Assembly: GCA_047974405.1 (NCBI GenBank)
Contig: JBKECI010000076.1
Coordinates: 1-55,568 of the forward strand
Direction: 5' to 3'
Length of the DNA stretch: 55,568 bases
Origin: UPXZ01 sp047974405
GTDB lineage: Bacteria > Bacteroidota > Bacteroidia > Bacteroidales > Paludibacteraceae
A program made the position numbers and the translations under genes. This document shows positions 44,803 to 54,575 of this stretch, in pieces. The stretch's first letter is position 1; each line of letters starts with the position of its first letter. Under the pieces are notes generated by a model. The model had not been told where the DNA came from, did no database searches, and saw nothing but the letters and a program-made list of their open reading frames with translations.

Positions 44803-47800
44803 CTATTTTTTGATGGTCTGTACTCCTCCCGATTTATTTGTCTCTTTTCTTTTCAGTAATTTATTTATTTCGTATGTAACGGGTGCTGCAATATATACTG
44901 ATGAGAACACTCCAAAAACAACGCCGAATAACATAGCAAAGATAAATCCGCGTATGGTTTCTCCGCCAAAGATAAACATAGTAAGCAGCACGAGGAATAC
45001 TGTCATAGTAGTGCTAAATGTACGTCCTAACATTTGATTGATGGAGTCGTTGATAATTGTCAATCTGTCTCGCTTGGGATAGAGTTGCACATTTTCCCTG
45101 ATTCTGTCGAAGTTGATCACCGTATCGTTGATAGAGTAACCAACTACTGTGAGTATGGCTGCTATAAACGATTGGTCTATCTCCATTGAAAAGGGTAATA
45201 TACCATGCAACAAGGAGAATGCTCCCAATGTGATGATTACGTCATGCACCAAAGATATAATTGCGCCGATGGCATATCCCCATTCGTTGAACCGTATCAA
45301 TATATATAAGCCAATACCCAATACGGCAAATATAATTGCCCAAACGGCAGACGTTTTTATCTCGTCGGCTACTGTTGGTCCAACTTTGGAAGAACTTTTG
45401 ATGTTCTCTTTTACAAATTGATCGCGGGTTATATTCTTTTTGAGCAATGGCTGTAAATTTTCATACAGCTTGGTTTCTATCTCTTCATCTACATTTTGCG
45501 AATTATGATCAATTTTATATTTGGTCGCGACTCTTACTTGGCTTTCGTTTCCGATAGTGATTACTTGCGGCATATCTCCGTCAAAAGCGTCTTTGAGATT
45601 CGAACGGACATCTTCGGTTTTGACAGGTTGGTCGAAACTTACTACATAGTAGCGCCCGCCGGTAAAGTCGTTGCCCAAGCTAAATCCGCGAGTTCCAAAC
45701 GATACAAGGCTTATAAGGATGAGAATCCCCGAAATAATAAACATCGTCTTTCTCACTCCCATAAAATCAAAATTGGTATTTTGTAGCCAATGTTTCGAAA
45801 TTTTGGTAAAAAACGGTAGTTCTTTTGCGTTTTCGCGTTGTGCGTACCATTCAAGCATATATCGTGTTAAGAATACAGCGGTAATAAATGTGGTAACAAT
45901 ACCTATGCTCAACGTAACCCCAAAACCTTTGATAGGACCTTGCCCGAAGACAGTCAAAATAATACCTGTCAAAAGGGTAGTAACATTGGAGTCTATAATT
46001 GCGCTCAAAGCATTTTTAAATCCTATCTGTATTGCCTTTCGCATACCCATTCCGGCTCGCATCTCTTCCCTGATACGCTCGTATATAAGAACATTGGCAT
46101 CTACAGCCATACCCATCGTCAGCACAATACCGGCAATACCCGGTAAGGTTAATACCGATTGGAAAGAGGCTAATATACCTATCAAGAAGAATACGTTGGC
46201 AAGCATTGCCAAATCGGCGATTGCTCCGGGAATAAATCCGTAGTACAACATCATATAAAGTATGATGATGATAAAGGCAATGATGAAAGAGATAAAACCG
46301 CTGTTGATAGCCTCTTGCCCCAAAGTAGGTCCTACAACATCTTCTTGTACGATGTGTGCAGGGGCGGGCATTTTACCCGATTTCAGTACATTTGCCAAGT
46401 CTTTTGCCTCTTCGGTAGTAAACCGCCCTGTAATATTGGAGTTTCCTCCGGTAATTTCGACCTGAACGGTTGGAGCAGAGTAAATATATCCGTCTAACGC
46501 AATGGCAATAGACTTCCCGATATTGTCTTTGGTCATTCTTGCCCATGTTTTAGATCCTTCGGCATTCATACTCATACTTACTTCGGCATAAGCCGAATTT
46601 TGTCCAAAATCGTCTCTGGCATCGGTAACCACACCTCCTCCTAATGGAGCGGTTCTGTCGCGGTTGGTATATTTAATGGCGTACAGCTCATAAATTTGAT
46701 TTTTTTCGTTGATGGGTTTTACTGACCAGCGAAGACCTAAATTGGAAGGGAGTACTTCTTGTACTTGTTTCATACTAAAATACGAATTTACCAATGCCGT
46801 ATCTTTCGCTTGTACATATCCGATTATAGGACCTCTTCCTATCTGTCCACTTCTGTCTGAATTTAAAGTCATTACGGCAAACAGAGGATTTTCTTTTCTG
46901 AAGTTTTCCATCTGTTTTATGGAGTCGCTTGCAGAACTCCCAGAGTTCTTATTTCCCATAGCAGCTTTCAAACTATCTATCGCATTTGTCGCTTTTGGGG
47001 CGGTTTCGATATTTACAACTTGTGCCGTGTCGCTTTGTTGGCTTTGTTCTGTTGTAGTATTTTCTCCGATATTTAAATTTGCAATAACTCTGTTGGCTTC
47101 AATTATGTTGCTATAGATTTCAGGTAAGTCGTACGTTTCCCAAAATTCTAAGTTGGCAGAACCTTGCAGGAGTTTGCGCACGCGTTCCGGTTCTTTAACA
47201 CCCGGGAGTGCTATCAATATCCGTCCTGTTCCTTCTAGTTTTTGAATATCGGGCTGTACTACCCCGAAACGGTCGATACGTGTACGGAGTACGTTGAACG
47301 AGTTGCTTATGGCAGCATTAATCTCTTTTCGCAAAACGGATACCACTTCCTCGTTGGTAGAGCTGAGTGTTATCCAATCTTTCATCCCCAAAGTGCTGAA
47401 AATAGTGGATAGTTTTACATTGGGGTCGATGGCTTTGTATGATCTTACAAATAAATCTAAATAAGGCGTTCCGCTGTTGGTCTTTTGCAATTCGGACGCG
47501 TTAGACAAGGCTTTCTCAAAATTGGGATTGGAATTGTTGTTGGATAGCGCGCGGATAATATCGGGCTCCGAAACTTCCAATACTACGTTCATCCCCCCTT
47601 TTAAGTCGAGTCCCAACCCCAACTGTTTTTCTCTGACCTGTCTCAAGGTATATCCTAAATATACTTTTTCAACTGCCATCGAGTCTAAATACTCATAATA
47701 AACTCTATTTTGGATGGAATCTATCGCGTTGTTTTTATCGATAGGAGAGAGTGCGGTAAATGCGGACGAAGATTTAAAACTGTTAACGGCGGTTTCCGAT

Positions 47801-47913
47801 AATGTTTTTGCCTTGTTTTCGTATATGCTTGTTACCAGACTGAATGATAAGTAGAACGCACACACTAAAGCGAGTGCAATTGCAAAAAGCCTTACAAGTC
47901 CTTTGTTTTGCAT
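44803..47913 (-). CDS. secDF: Protein translocase subunit SecDF (fused)
   Basis: A 1036-residue fusion of SecD and SecF. The SecD half has LGLDLKGGMNVVLEV, a large periplasmic P1 domain (about 110-540) and six transmembrane helices; the SecF half begins near residue 700 (FDFMGVRKTMFIISGI) with a second periplasmic domain and six helices. The GMAVDANVLIYERIREE and VGYSINDTVINFDRIREN motifs are the RND-type proton-relay segments. It uses proton-motive force to pull secreted proteins out at the periplasmic side. SecDF fusion is usual in Bacteroidota. Confidence 0.97.
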   Translation of the reverse strand: MQNKGLVRLFAIALALVCAFYLSFSLVTSIYENKAKTLSETAVNSFKSSSAFTALSPIDKNNAIDSIQNRVYYEYLDSMAVEKVYLGYTLRQVREKQLGLGLDLKGGMNVVLEVSEPDIIRALSNNNSNPNFEKALSNASELQKTNSGTPYLDLFVRSYKAIDPNVKLSTIFSTLGMKDWITLSSTNEEVVSVLRKEINAAISNSFNVLRTRIDRFGVVQPDIQKLEGTGRILIALPGVKEPERVRKLLQGSANLEFWETYDLPEIYSNIIEANRVIANLNIGENTTTEQSQQSDTAQVVNIETAPKATNAIDSLKAAMGNKNSGSSASDSIKQMENFRKENPLFAVMTLNSDRSGQIGRGPIIGYVQAKDTALVNSYFSMKQVQEVLPSNLGLRWSVKPINEKNQIYELYAIKYTNRDRTAPLGGGVVTDARDDFGQNSAYAEVSMSMNAEGSKTWARMTKDNIGKSIAIALDGYIYSAPTVQVEITGGNSNITGRFTTEEAKDLANVLKSGKMPAPAHIVQEDVVGPTLGQEAINSGFISFIIAFIIIILYMMLYYGFIPGAIADLAMLANVFFLIGILASFQSVLTLPGIAGIVLTMGMAVDANVLIYERIREEMRAGMGMRKAIQIGFKNALSAIIDSNVTTLLTGIILTVFGQGPIKGFGVTLSIGIVTTFITAVFLTRYMLEWYAQRENAKELPFFTKISKHWLQNTNFDFMGVRKTMFIISGILILISLVSFGTRGFSLGNDFTGGRYYVVSFDQPVKTEDVRSNLKDAFDGDMPQVITIGNESQVRVATKYKIDHNSQNVDEEIETKLYENLQPLLKKNITRDQFVKENIKSSSKVGPTVADEIKTSAVWAIIFAVLGIGLYILIRFNEWGYAIGAIISLVHDVIITLGAFSLLHGILPFSMEIDQSFIAAILTVVGYSINDTVINFDRIRENVQLYPKRDRLTIINDSINQMLGRTFSTTMTVFLVLLTMFIFGGETIRGFIFAMLFGVVFGVFSSVYIAAPVTYEINKLLKRKETNKSGGVQTIKK

Positions 47914-48801
47914 GGGGGAAATTATTTAATGAATTATAAACAATATATAGTACTTCAAATTTTGAAAATGAGTGCAAATATACTGTTTTTTTTAATAATT
48001 GCATAAAAAAATGAGAATCAGAATGATATTTTTTATCATTGTTTGCCAAATTGATTGTTTTTGTTGATGTTGTGAACGTTCTGTTTTTCTTTTTTTTTAA
48101 TGCTTTTTTACAAGAAAAATACAAATATGTAGCCGGTCAATCGTTCTGATAATTGGTAGAGATCTTCCAGTGGAAGTTTACTGTCTTTTTTGTCATGGTC
48201 GATTCGTTTAGTAACACAACACAAGTTGTTATCACAGATAAAAAATACTACCCAACACAAGATTGTTAATTTATAAGTGTTGATGAGTTTTGTCAATACA
48301 TAGGATTTAGAAACCGAATAGGCATATCCTTTTATTGTGGGGCAATTATATATTAAGTATATCAAAGCTAGTCATCTTCCTGCATAATGTATCTAAACCG
48401 TACTAAAAACACATTTTTTCCATTGTAAGTCCATTAAAATTCTGTACATTTGTAATACAAAATTGATACTGTTTGAGTATGAAAATCGAAAGGAGAGGAA
48501 AAAATCGGATATTCAAAATATTTTGTAATTATGACAGGCTGATAATCAGGGGTAAGTAAAAAATAGAGATTACAGATTGCTCCACAAATGTCATCGACAG
48601 AGTGTTTGTAGTATTAATTGGTAAGTTTACAGGTATTCCGTCTTTATTTTTTTTATTTACGCAGGCTTGGAAGAAGTCTTTCGGTGTAATGCAGGTAGGT
48701 TTGACTGTTAAATGCAATCCAGCTCAAAATACAGCTTATCGTAAAAGTAGAATATTACTCCGCAATACTGTATCGAAATTATTAAAAACATCAATATATC
48801 T
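47914..48801. other. Long intergenic region between secDF and glsB
   Basis: Holds a possible secDF -7 box on the minus strand (TATATTTG, 47982-47975) and a plus-strand promoter match at 48422-48452. Apparent short ORFs on both strands lack family resemblance. A 26-codon ORF begins at 48479 (MKIERRGKNR...), too short to judge. I cannot assign any RNA gene or mobile element; it might be a decayed gene. Confidence 0.5.
48422..48452 (+). promoter_or_regulatory. Promoter-like match upstream of glsB
   Basis: ATTG (TTG at 48423-48425), 19 bases, then TACATTTG (48445-48452). A transcript from here would have about 340 bases before the glsB ATG, enough for a small RNA or short peptide. Confidence 0.45.
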
Positions 48802-49044
48802 ATGGATTTTTTATTGTTTATTCTAATGGGTGCTCTTGCCGGATTTTTTGCCGGAAAATTATTTAAAGGGAGTGGTAACGGGTTTCTAATTAATCTTATT
48901 GTGGGAATAGTTGGCGGGCTTATTGGTGGCTGGCTGTTCAAATCGCTGGGGATTTCCTCCGGCGGCTTTTGGGGAGGCTTGATAACGTCTACCGTTGGAG
49001 CCGTCATTTTCCTATGGTTACTTTCTTTATTAAAGAGAAGATAG
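48802..49044 (+). CDS. GlsB/YeaQ/YmgE family membrane protein
   Basis: An 80-residue protein with three glycine-rich hydrophobic helices (MGALAGFFAGKLFKGSGNGFLINLIVGIVGGLIGGW), the GlsB/YeaQ (transglycosylase-associated) signature, and a basic C-terminus (LLKRR). It is an inner-membrane protein linked to general stress in other bacteria; the molecular role is unclear. It is convergent with the ECF sigma factor gene, 19 bases away. Confidence 0.92.
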   Translation: MDFLLFILMGALAGFFAGKLFKGSGNGFLINLIVGIVGGLIGGWLFKSLGISSGGFWGGLITSTVGAVIFLWLLSLLKRR

Positions 49045-49063
49045 TGGCAAAAGGAGAAGTGCT

Positions 49064-49570
49064 TTAATATTTATAATCTTTTAATTGCTCTTGCAGCCGT
49101 TTACGGGCAAGGAATATTCTGCTTTTCACCGTTCCGATGGGAAGGCTCATCGTTTTGGCTATTTCCTCGTATTTATACCCTTGTATGTGCATAGAGAAAG
49201 GAATACGGTATTCATCTGCAAAAGACGCTATGCTATTGCTGATTTCTCCTACTGAGTAGGCGCCCTCAGGAGATTCAAATCCCGAATTTTGGGGTAAGTT
49301 TAAATGGTGTAAATCTTCGGTATGGTCGAATACGGTCTGATTTCGTACTATTTTACGATAGTTATTGATAAATATATTTTTCATTATCGTAAGTACCCAC
49401 CCTTTAAAGTTTACATCATTAGTAAACTTATCCTGATTGTCCAGTACCTTCAGGGTTGTATCTTGTAATAAATCTTCAGCATCGTCTTTGTTTAGTGTTA
49501 GAGAAAATGCAAAATTTCTCATATTATTTTGAAGCGCGACCAGTTCTTTTTCAAATTGAACATTTTTCAT
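49064..49570 (-). CDS. ECF-type RNA polymerase sigma factor
   Basis: A 168-residue sigma-70 family protein. Region 2 (about 15-80) has DDAEDLLQDTTLKVL and FKGWVLTIMKNIFINNYRK; region 4 (about 110-165) has GYKYEEIAKTMSLPIGTVKSRIFLARKRLQ, the helix-turn-helix for -35 recognition. No anti-sigma factor gene is adjacent, so its control is unknown. A TATCTTTG box lies 161 bases upstream. It is convergent with the glsB-like gene; a regulatory link is not shown. Confidence 0.94.
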   Translation of the reverse strand: MKNVQFEKELVALQNNMRNFAFSLTLNKDDAEDLLQDTTLKVLDNQDKFTNDVNFKGWVLTIMKNIFINNYRKIVRNQTVFDHTEDLHHLNLPQNSGFESPEGAYSVGEISNSIASFADEYRIPFSMHIQGYKYEEIAKTMSLPIGTVKSRIFLARKRLQEQLKDYKY

Positions 49571-49906
49571 TGTTGTCGTTAGTTTTTTTTGTTACCACAA
49601 TCATCAATAAAGGTACTTTGGCAAAATTGATAGCCAAAACCAAAATCGAAAGGTATCCTAAAGAAAATAACTTGCACTGTGTCAGCTGTCTATACTGAAA
49701 TATTATACAAAATTGTTGTTATTTTTGAGACAAAGATAGCAATTATTTTCCAATTTTATTCATCTTCCTATTTCGTTTTTCACAATTATTAAAAATGTTG
49801 TACCTTGTACATGTGTATTACAACATTTATTGTTGTACATAAAAAGAAAAAAAATTAGGAGAAGAAGAGCGCTGAAATTAAGACTCATCTTGTTTTGATT
49901 GGGTGC
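49571..49906. other. Intergenic region between the ECF sigma factor and comF
   Basis: Contains the minus-strand TATCTTTG box at 49738-49731, a candidate -7 element for the sigma factor gene with no clear -33. Otherwise AT-rich with nothing I can support. Confidence 0.4.
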
Positions 49907-50593
49907 TCATTTTGCCACAGCAAGAGTAAATATGCTGATTTTAACGTTTTTGCATTCCTGTAAAGCTGTGGCGCAAGCTTCAAGGGTCGAGCCGGTTGTC
50001 AATATATCGTCTACCAACAAAATATGTTTGCCTGTAAAGCGAGTCGGTTGCCTGACGGCAAATACCCCTTGAGTATTCTCAAAACGTTCATAAACAGTTT
50101 TTTTTGTCTGAGAAATATTTTCCTTCATCCGTACCAGGTTGTTTATATCCAAAGGTTTGTCCAATATATCCGAAAGTCCTTTTCCAATCCATTCACTCTG
50201 ATTGTATCCTCTCAACAGCTCTTTTTTGGGATGCAGCGGCACTGGAACAATTACATTCACATCGCTGTAATATCCGCTTTGAGATAGTTCTGTTGCGGCT
50301 ATTTTACTCAGATACCTACCTATTTCTTTATTGTTTCTATATTTCAATTCGTGCATTAGGCGCTGAATTTTTGAACCTTTTTCAAAGAAAAAAAATGATG
50401 TAGCGCTATTTATTGGTGTTTTACCTAAAAACCGCTTTTCTGTTTCGTTGTTTTTTTGCAAGTGGAAATTTGTTTTCGGGATATCACAGATACAGTTCGT
50501 ACAAATATTTTGCTCGCCCCGCACCAAGGTTTTATTACAGGTAAGGCATAAATCGGGAAAAAACAGACCGATGAAAGATGTTGCCAATGACAT
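49907..50593 (-). CDS. comF: ComF family phosphoribosyltransferase-like protein
   Basis: The N-terminus has a double CXXC zinc-binding motif (CLTCNKTL, ICTNC) and the C-terminus a PRTase fold with the PRPP loop LLVDDILTTGSTLEAC. ComF proteins take part in handling single-stranded DNA during natural transformation, and in some bacteria in other processes such as replication restart. At 228 residues it is full length. It lies 66 bases after the DgkA-type kinase gene on the same strand. Confidence 0.92.
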   Translation of the reverse strand: MSLATSFIGLFFPDLCLTCNKTLVRGEQNICTNCICDIPKTNFHLQKNNETEKRFLGKTPINSATSFFFFEKGSKIQRLMHELKYRNNKEIGRYLSKIAATELSQSGYYSDVNVIVPVPLHPKKELLRGYNQSEWIGKGLSDILDKPLDINNLVRMKENISQTKKTVYERFENTQGVFAVRQPTRFTGKHILLVDDILTTGSTLEACATALQECKNVKISIFTLAVAK

Positions 50594-50659
50594 AATGAAG
50601 AGATATTTTCAAAAAAAATATTTTATGGGTAGTTTGTAATTTGGCATTTAGCTTAAAAC

Positions 50660-51016
50660 TTAAAACAACAATAATATTTTAGGTAGAAAAACGATTATAC
50701 CTACTACAATTGAGGTTAATGCCGCCACAAAAACTCCACCTGCCGCCATATCCTTTATTTTGCCTGCGACGGATTTTCTCTCCGGTGAAACCATATCGAC
50801 CAACGTTTCGATTGCCGTGTTCATTATTTCGGCACTAAGCACCAAGCCTGTGCAAATGATACAAGCCAGCCATTCTAAAAAAGATATTTTCAAGCCAAAG
50901 CCGAATACTACAACTAAAGCTGCAACTGCTATATGGATTTTCATATTTCTCTCGGACTTGATTACGGCTCTAATACCTTTTAAAGCGTATCCAAAGCTTA
51001 AAAGCAATCTTTTCAT
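50660..51016 (-). CDS. Diacylglycerol kinase family protein (DgkA/undecaprenol kinase type)
   Basis: A 118-residue trimeric membrane kinase with three helices and the family motif SAEIMNTAIETLVDMVSPERKS, where the Glu residues coordinate Mg-ATP. The N-terminal RLLLSFGYALKGIRAVIKSERNMKIHI amphipathic helix is typical. The Gram-negative enzyme phosphorylates diacylglycerol, while the Gram-positive type prefers undecaprenol; sequence alone does not decide. Confidence 0.93.
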   Translation of the reverse strand: MKRLLLSFGYALKGIRAVIKSERNMKIHIAVAALVVVFGFGLKISFLEWLACIICTGLVLSAEIMNTAIETLVDMVSPERKSVAGKIKDMAAGGVFVAALTSIVVGIIVFLPKILLLF

Positions 51017-51158
51017 CTGTTTGTGGTTTTTATGTATTCGACTGTCAAAGATCTTACATTATTACTATTACACTCACATTTGATTGAATATATTTTAGAT
51101 GCATTTTATTGGGTAATAAAATACTTTGTACCACGGTATGGTATATTGAAGACAGTTG

Positions 51159-51587
51159 TCAAAAAGTACGGGATATAAAGTTGGTAAGAGCCCAATTATA
51201 AGCTTTTTTGAGGTCGTCGGTCTCAAAATCATTCAGACTTTTACGCACTTGCTGCCAAATATATTCGGAGGTTTTCTCTTTCGGGATACAAAAGTACACA
51301 AAATATGTCTTACCGTTTCCACTCGAAATTCGGATATATTCTACCATAATTGCTGCCGTTTCGCCGGAGTCTGTCCTGATTAATGCCTTAAAATTGAATG
51401 TTCTTTTTGTTGCATTAGATCCATTGGCATATTCCACAGATTTAATGTCTTCAATCTTGTATCCCTGCCTAATAGGCATATTGCGTCTATACTCTTTCGT
51501 AATATACTCATACTCTTCAATAGTTGTTTGTGAAAACACAGACAAACAAAACATTAGCAATAATAAAGCAAATACTATTTTTGTCAT
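51159..51587 (-). CDS. Exported protein of unknown function
   Basis: A clear signal peptide (MTKIVFALLLLMFCLSVFSQ, cleaved near residue 20) precedes about 120 residues with alternating beta strands (KSVEYANGS, FNFKALIRTDSGETAAIMVEY) and a C-terminal helical part. There are no cysteines forming a lipobox. I do not recognise the family. It stands alone between the kinase gene and ahcY on the opposite strand. Confidence 0.75.
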   Translation of the reverse strand: MTKIVFALLLLMFCLSVFSQTTIEEYEYITKEYRRNMPIRQGYKIEDIKSVEYANGSNATKRTFNFKALIRTDSGETAAIMVEYIRISSGNGKTYFVYFCIPKEKTSEYIWQQVRKSLNDFETDDLKKAYNWALTNFISRTF

Positions 51588-52132
51588 ACTCTAAATATTT
51601 TTATTGAATATAGTTGGAAATGTCGTATAAAAAATATTTTACCTTATGAAATCACTCCTACCTTTGGGTAAAAAGCAGAGAAAAATATCAAATAAGTAGA
51701 AAATTGATATATTTACATTTGACAAACAGTAAAGTATAGCTAATTACGGATTGGTTTACCAAAAACAAAAATACATATTTTTTGTCTTACACCAATTTTT
51801 AAAAAGACAATTTATAAATATTAGTCTATCGGATCGGACATTTAACAGTTTAAGCTACTCCCCAAACTTTGGACTGATTTTTCTCAAAGTTAAGATGTTT
51901 TTTTCATTTATTTTGATACTTGTTATTCCTTATTTTGTTGGCTCTTTAAATTGAAAGTCTTTGGTATCCCCTTCAATTATTTTTTCTTTTCAAATCCCCT
52001 CCCCAAAAATAAGAGGGCGTTTGGAATTCATACGGTAGCCTGTTTCTTTAAGTAAAAATGTTATTTTGATCAGATTTTCGTAAAAAAGCAAAAAAGTGTA
52101 CCTTTGCGTTCCTATTATAAAACAGCAATAAA
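51588..52132. other. Intergenic region before ahcY
   Basis: About 545 bases of AT-rich sequence. It holds the ahcY promoter at its right end and a REP-like remnant at 51987-52022 (CCCCTCCCC, AAAAATA, AGAGGGCG). A 67-codon ORF inside has no protein-like features, and no RNA gene is evident. Confidence 0.45.
52076..52106 (+). promoter_or_regulatory. Promoter of ahcY
   Basis: TTTC (52076-52079), 19 bases, TACCTTTG (52099-52106); one mismatch from the Bacteroidota consensus. The ATG is 26 bases downstream. Confidence 0.62.
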
Positions 52133-53551
52133 ATGAATTTACCATTATTTACATCTGAAAAATATAAAGTTGCCGATATATCGCTAGCAGACTTTGGACG
52201 AAAAGAGATTGAACTAGCAGAAAAAGAGATGCCAGGGTTAATGTCGCTTCGTGAGAAATACGGGGTAGAAAAGCCATTGAAGGGGGCAAGAATTATGGGG
52301 TCGCTACATATGACAATACAAACCGCCGTATTGATAGAAACTTTGACTATACTTGGGGCGGAAGTACGTTGGGCAAGTTGCAATATCTACTCCACCCAAG
52401 ATCATGCCGCCGCCGCCATTGCCGCTGCAGGAATTCCAGTATTTGCTTGGAAAGGCGAAACACTCGCAGAGTATTGGTGGTGTACGCTACAAGCACTCAT
52501 TTTTGACGAACATAAAGGACCTAACATCATTGTTGACGATGGCGGAGACGCTACTTTGATGATTCACCTCGGTGTAGATGCCGAGAAAGTTCCCTCTATT
52601 TTGGATAAAAAGGTAGATGGCGAAGATGAACAACAATTGTACAGTATATTAAAGAGTGTACTGCAAAAAGACAACGGCATTTGGAATAGGATGGCTATCG
52701 AAATCAAAGGGGTATCTGAAGAGACAACCACCGGTGTTCACCGCCTGTACCAAATGATGGAAGAAGGAAAATTACTTTTCCCCGCGTTTAACGTAAACGA
52801 TTCAGTAACCAAATCGAAATTTGACAATCTGTACGGCTGCCGCGAATCGTTAGCTGATGGGATTAAACGCGCCACAGATGTGATGCTGGCAGGAAAAGTG
52901 GTTGTTATTTGTGGCTATGGAGATGTAGGCAAAGGAAGTGCCAAATCTATGCGTGCCTACGGTGCAAGGGTATTGGTTACAGAAATTGACCCCATTTGTG
53001 CATTACAAGCTGCTATGGAAGGTTTTGAAGTGGTAACTGTAGAAGATGCATTATCCGAAGGAAATGTATATGTAACCACTACCGGCAATCGTGATATTAT
53101 CCGTGTTGAACATATGGAGCAGATGAAAGATGGAGCCATCGTGTGCAACATAGGTCATTTCGATAACGAGATACAGGTAGAAAAACTTAAAAAATTCCCA
53201 AACATTATCCACACCAATATCAAACCTCAAGTTGACAAATATACTTTCTCCGATGGCAATAGTATTATTTTACTTGCCGACGGACGTTTGGTAAACTTAG
53301 GATGCGCCACAGGACATCCTTCTTTTGTAATGAGCAACTCATTTACCAATCAAACGCTGGCACAAATCGAACTTTTCACCAAAAATTACAAGACAGACGT
53401 ATATCGCTTACCAAAACACTTGGATGAAGAGGTTGCACGTTTGCATTTGGAACAATTGGGAGTAAAACTGACAAAGCTGACAAAGGAACAAGCCTCTTAT
53501 ATAGGAGTTGGTGTAGAAGGACCCTACAAACCGGAACATTACAGATACTAA
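52133..53551 (+). CDS. ahcY: Adenosylhomocysteinase (S-adenosylhomocysteine hydrolase)
   Basis: It reversibly hydrolyses S-adenosylhomocysteine to homocysteine and adenosine, recycling the product of methylation. NAD is bound by the Rossmann segment VVICGYGDVGKGSAKSM. Substrate-domain motifs are SLHMTIQTAVLIETL, WASCNIYSTQDHAAAAI and IVDDGGDATLM; the C-terminus ends KPEHYRY, needed for NAD binding across the tetramer. Length (472) is usual. It is a single-gene unit with its own promoter and terminator. Confidence 0.98.
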   Translation: MNLPLFTSEKYKVADISLADFGRKEIELAEKEMPGLMSLREKYGVEKPLKGARIMGSLHMTIQTAVLIETLTILGAEVRWASCNIYSTQDHAAAAIAAAGIPVFAWKGETLAEYWWCTLQALIFDEHKGPNIIVDDGGDATLMIHLGVDAEKVPSILDKKVDGEDEQQLYSILKSVLQKDNGIWNRMAIEIKGVSEETTTGVHRLYQMMEEGKLLFPAFNVNDSVTKSKFDNLYGCRESLADGIKRATDVMLAGKVVVICGYGDVGKGSAKSMRAYGARVLVTEIDPICALQAAMEGFEVVTVEDALSEGNVYVTTTGNRDIIRVEHMEQMKDGAIVCNIGHFDNEIQVEKLKKFPNIIHTNIKPQVDKYTFSDGNSIILLADGRLVNLGCATGHPSFVMSNSFTNQTLAQIELFTKNYKTDVYRLPKHLDEEVARLHLEQLGVKLTKLTKEQASYIGVGVEGPYKPEHYRY

Positions 53552-53590
53552 AATTTATCTGTATATACAACAAAAAGCGTAAAAGCAATA

Positions 53591-53630
53591 AATCCCTTTC
53601 AATCGTCTGATTAAAAGGGATTATCTTTTT
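53591..53630 (+). terminator. Intrinsic terminator of ahcY
   Basis: AATCCCTTT pairs with AAAGGGATT, continued by AATC/GATT after a C-A mismatch, tetraloop GTCT, then ATCTTTTT. It lies 40 bases past the stop. Confidence 0.85.
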
Positions 53631-53657
53631 ATAAACTATGTAGGATTAAAGAAATTC

Positions 53658-54569
53658 TTATCTTATTTTCAGTCGTTTCCCCGACTGAATATTGTTTCCT
53701 TTGATACCATTCAGCTTTTTTAATCGAGCAACCGTAGTACCATTGCGGGCAGCAATTCGACTCAGGCTATCACCCTTTCGTACTTTGTAATACTTAGCAA
53801 CTGCCTGAGAACTTTTAGTGTATTGATAATAGAAATTTTTCTTCTTCGTAAGTAAATAGGTGGACGCAATTACCCTACTATCTTCAAAATCAATAATATT
53901 GGCAGGGTTGATAGCGTTACCCACATATCGTGTTTCGAAATGCAGGTGAGGTCCGGTAGAACGTCCGGTGTTGCCACCCAGACCTATTAATTCTCCGGCT
54001 TTTACATCTTGGTCTATTCTCACCCTTGTTCCGCTCAAGTGTGCATATACTGTTTCTAAGCCATTATCATGCCTGATAACAATATAATTTCCGTATCCTC
54101 CTCTGTCGTAATCCACTATCCTTACCTTTCCACTAAATGCCGCCCTTATCGTGTCTCCTATTTGCAATCCCAAGTCAATGCCATAGTGAAAACGGTAGCG
54201 GCGGGGTCCAAATTTGGAAGTTACCCGATTGCTTTCAACAGGCATAACAAAATTTGAACAATCTATTTTTACAGAATCGGGTAATTCGCTCAAGGAAATT
54301 TTATAGGGATTGATGTGGCTATTTGTCCAGATACTATTATAAATGTCTTCCGCAGGGTGATTTTCCATCAAGTCGTCAGATTCATCGTTAAACATATCTT
54401 CGTAGATATTGGTCGAGTCTCGCTGTGTGGAAGGCTTGGTCGGGAAAGTATTGTTGATTGCTTTTTTCATATTGGACGGAGCAGCCATCACTCTTAGTTG
54501 GGCATTAATACTCGATCCGAAAGATGAAAACAAAAAAGTAATTATTAATAGTCCTATTGTGTTTCTCAT
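53658..54569 (-). CDS. Secreted M23 family metallopeptidase with C-terminal LysM domain
   Basis: A signal peptide (about 1-23) is followed by a low-complexity linker, then the M23 (LytM) domain with zinc ligands His128 and Asp132 (HYGIDLG), His177 (VYAHLSG) and His210 (GPHLHFE), and a LysM peptidoglycan-binding domain at about 259-303. The full catalytic set suggests an active endopeptidase that cuts peptidoglycan cross-links, or an EnvC/NlpD-like factor. It is six bases downstream of ndk, so the two are probably cotranscribed. Confidence 0.94.
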   Translation of the reverse strand: MRNTIGLLIITFLFSSFGSSINAQLRVMAAPSNMKKAINNTFPTKPSTQRDSTNIYEDMFNDESDDLMENHPAEDIYNSIWTNSHINPYKISLSELPDSVKIDCSNFVMPVESNRVTSKFGPRRYRFHYGIDLGLQIGDTIRAAFSGKVRIVDYDRGGYGNYIVIRHDNGLETVYAHLSGTRVRIDQDVKAGELIGLGGNTGRSTGPHLHFETRYVGNAINPANIIDFEDSRVIASTYLLTKKKNFYYQYTKSSQAVAKYYKVRKGDSLSRIAARNGTTVARLKKLNGIKGNNIQSGKRLKIR

Positions 54570-54575
54570 TTGTTT

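Noticed and set aside
45671..46243. 190-codon plus-strand ORF opposite secDF
   Set aside because: Antisense to conserved SecD/SecF helices; shadow ORF.
48108..48365. 85-codon minus-strand ORF in the secDF-glsB gap
   Set aside because: Composition is erratic and no family or promoter/terminator supports it; possibly decayed sequence, but not annotated as a gene.
51751..51954. 67-codon plus-strand ORF before ahcY
   Set aside because: No recognised features, no supporting promoter, and located in AT-rich spacer.
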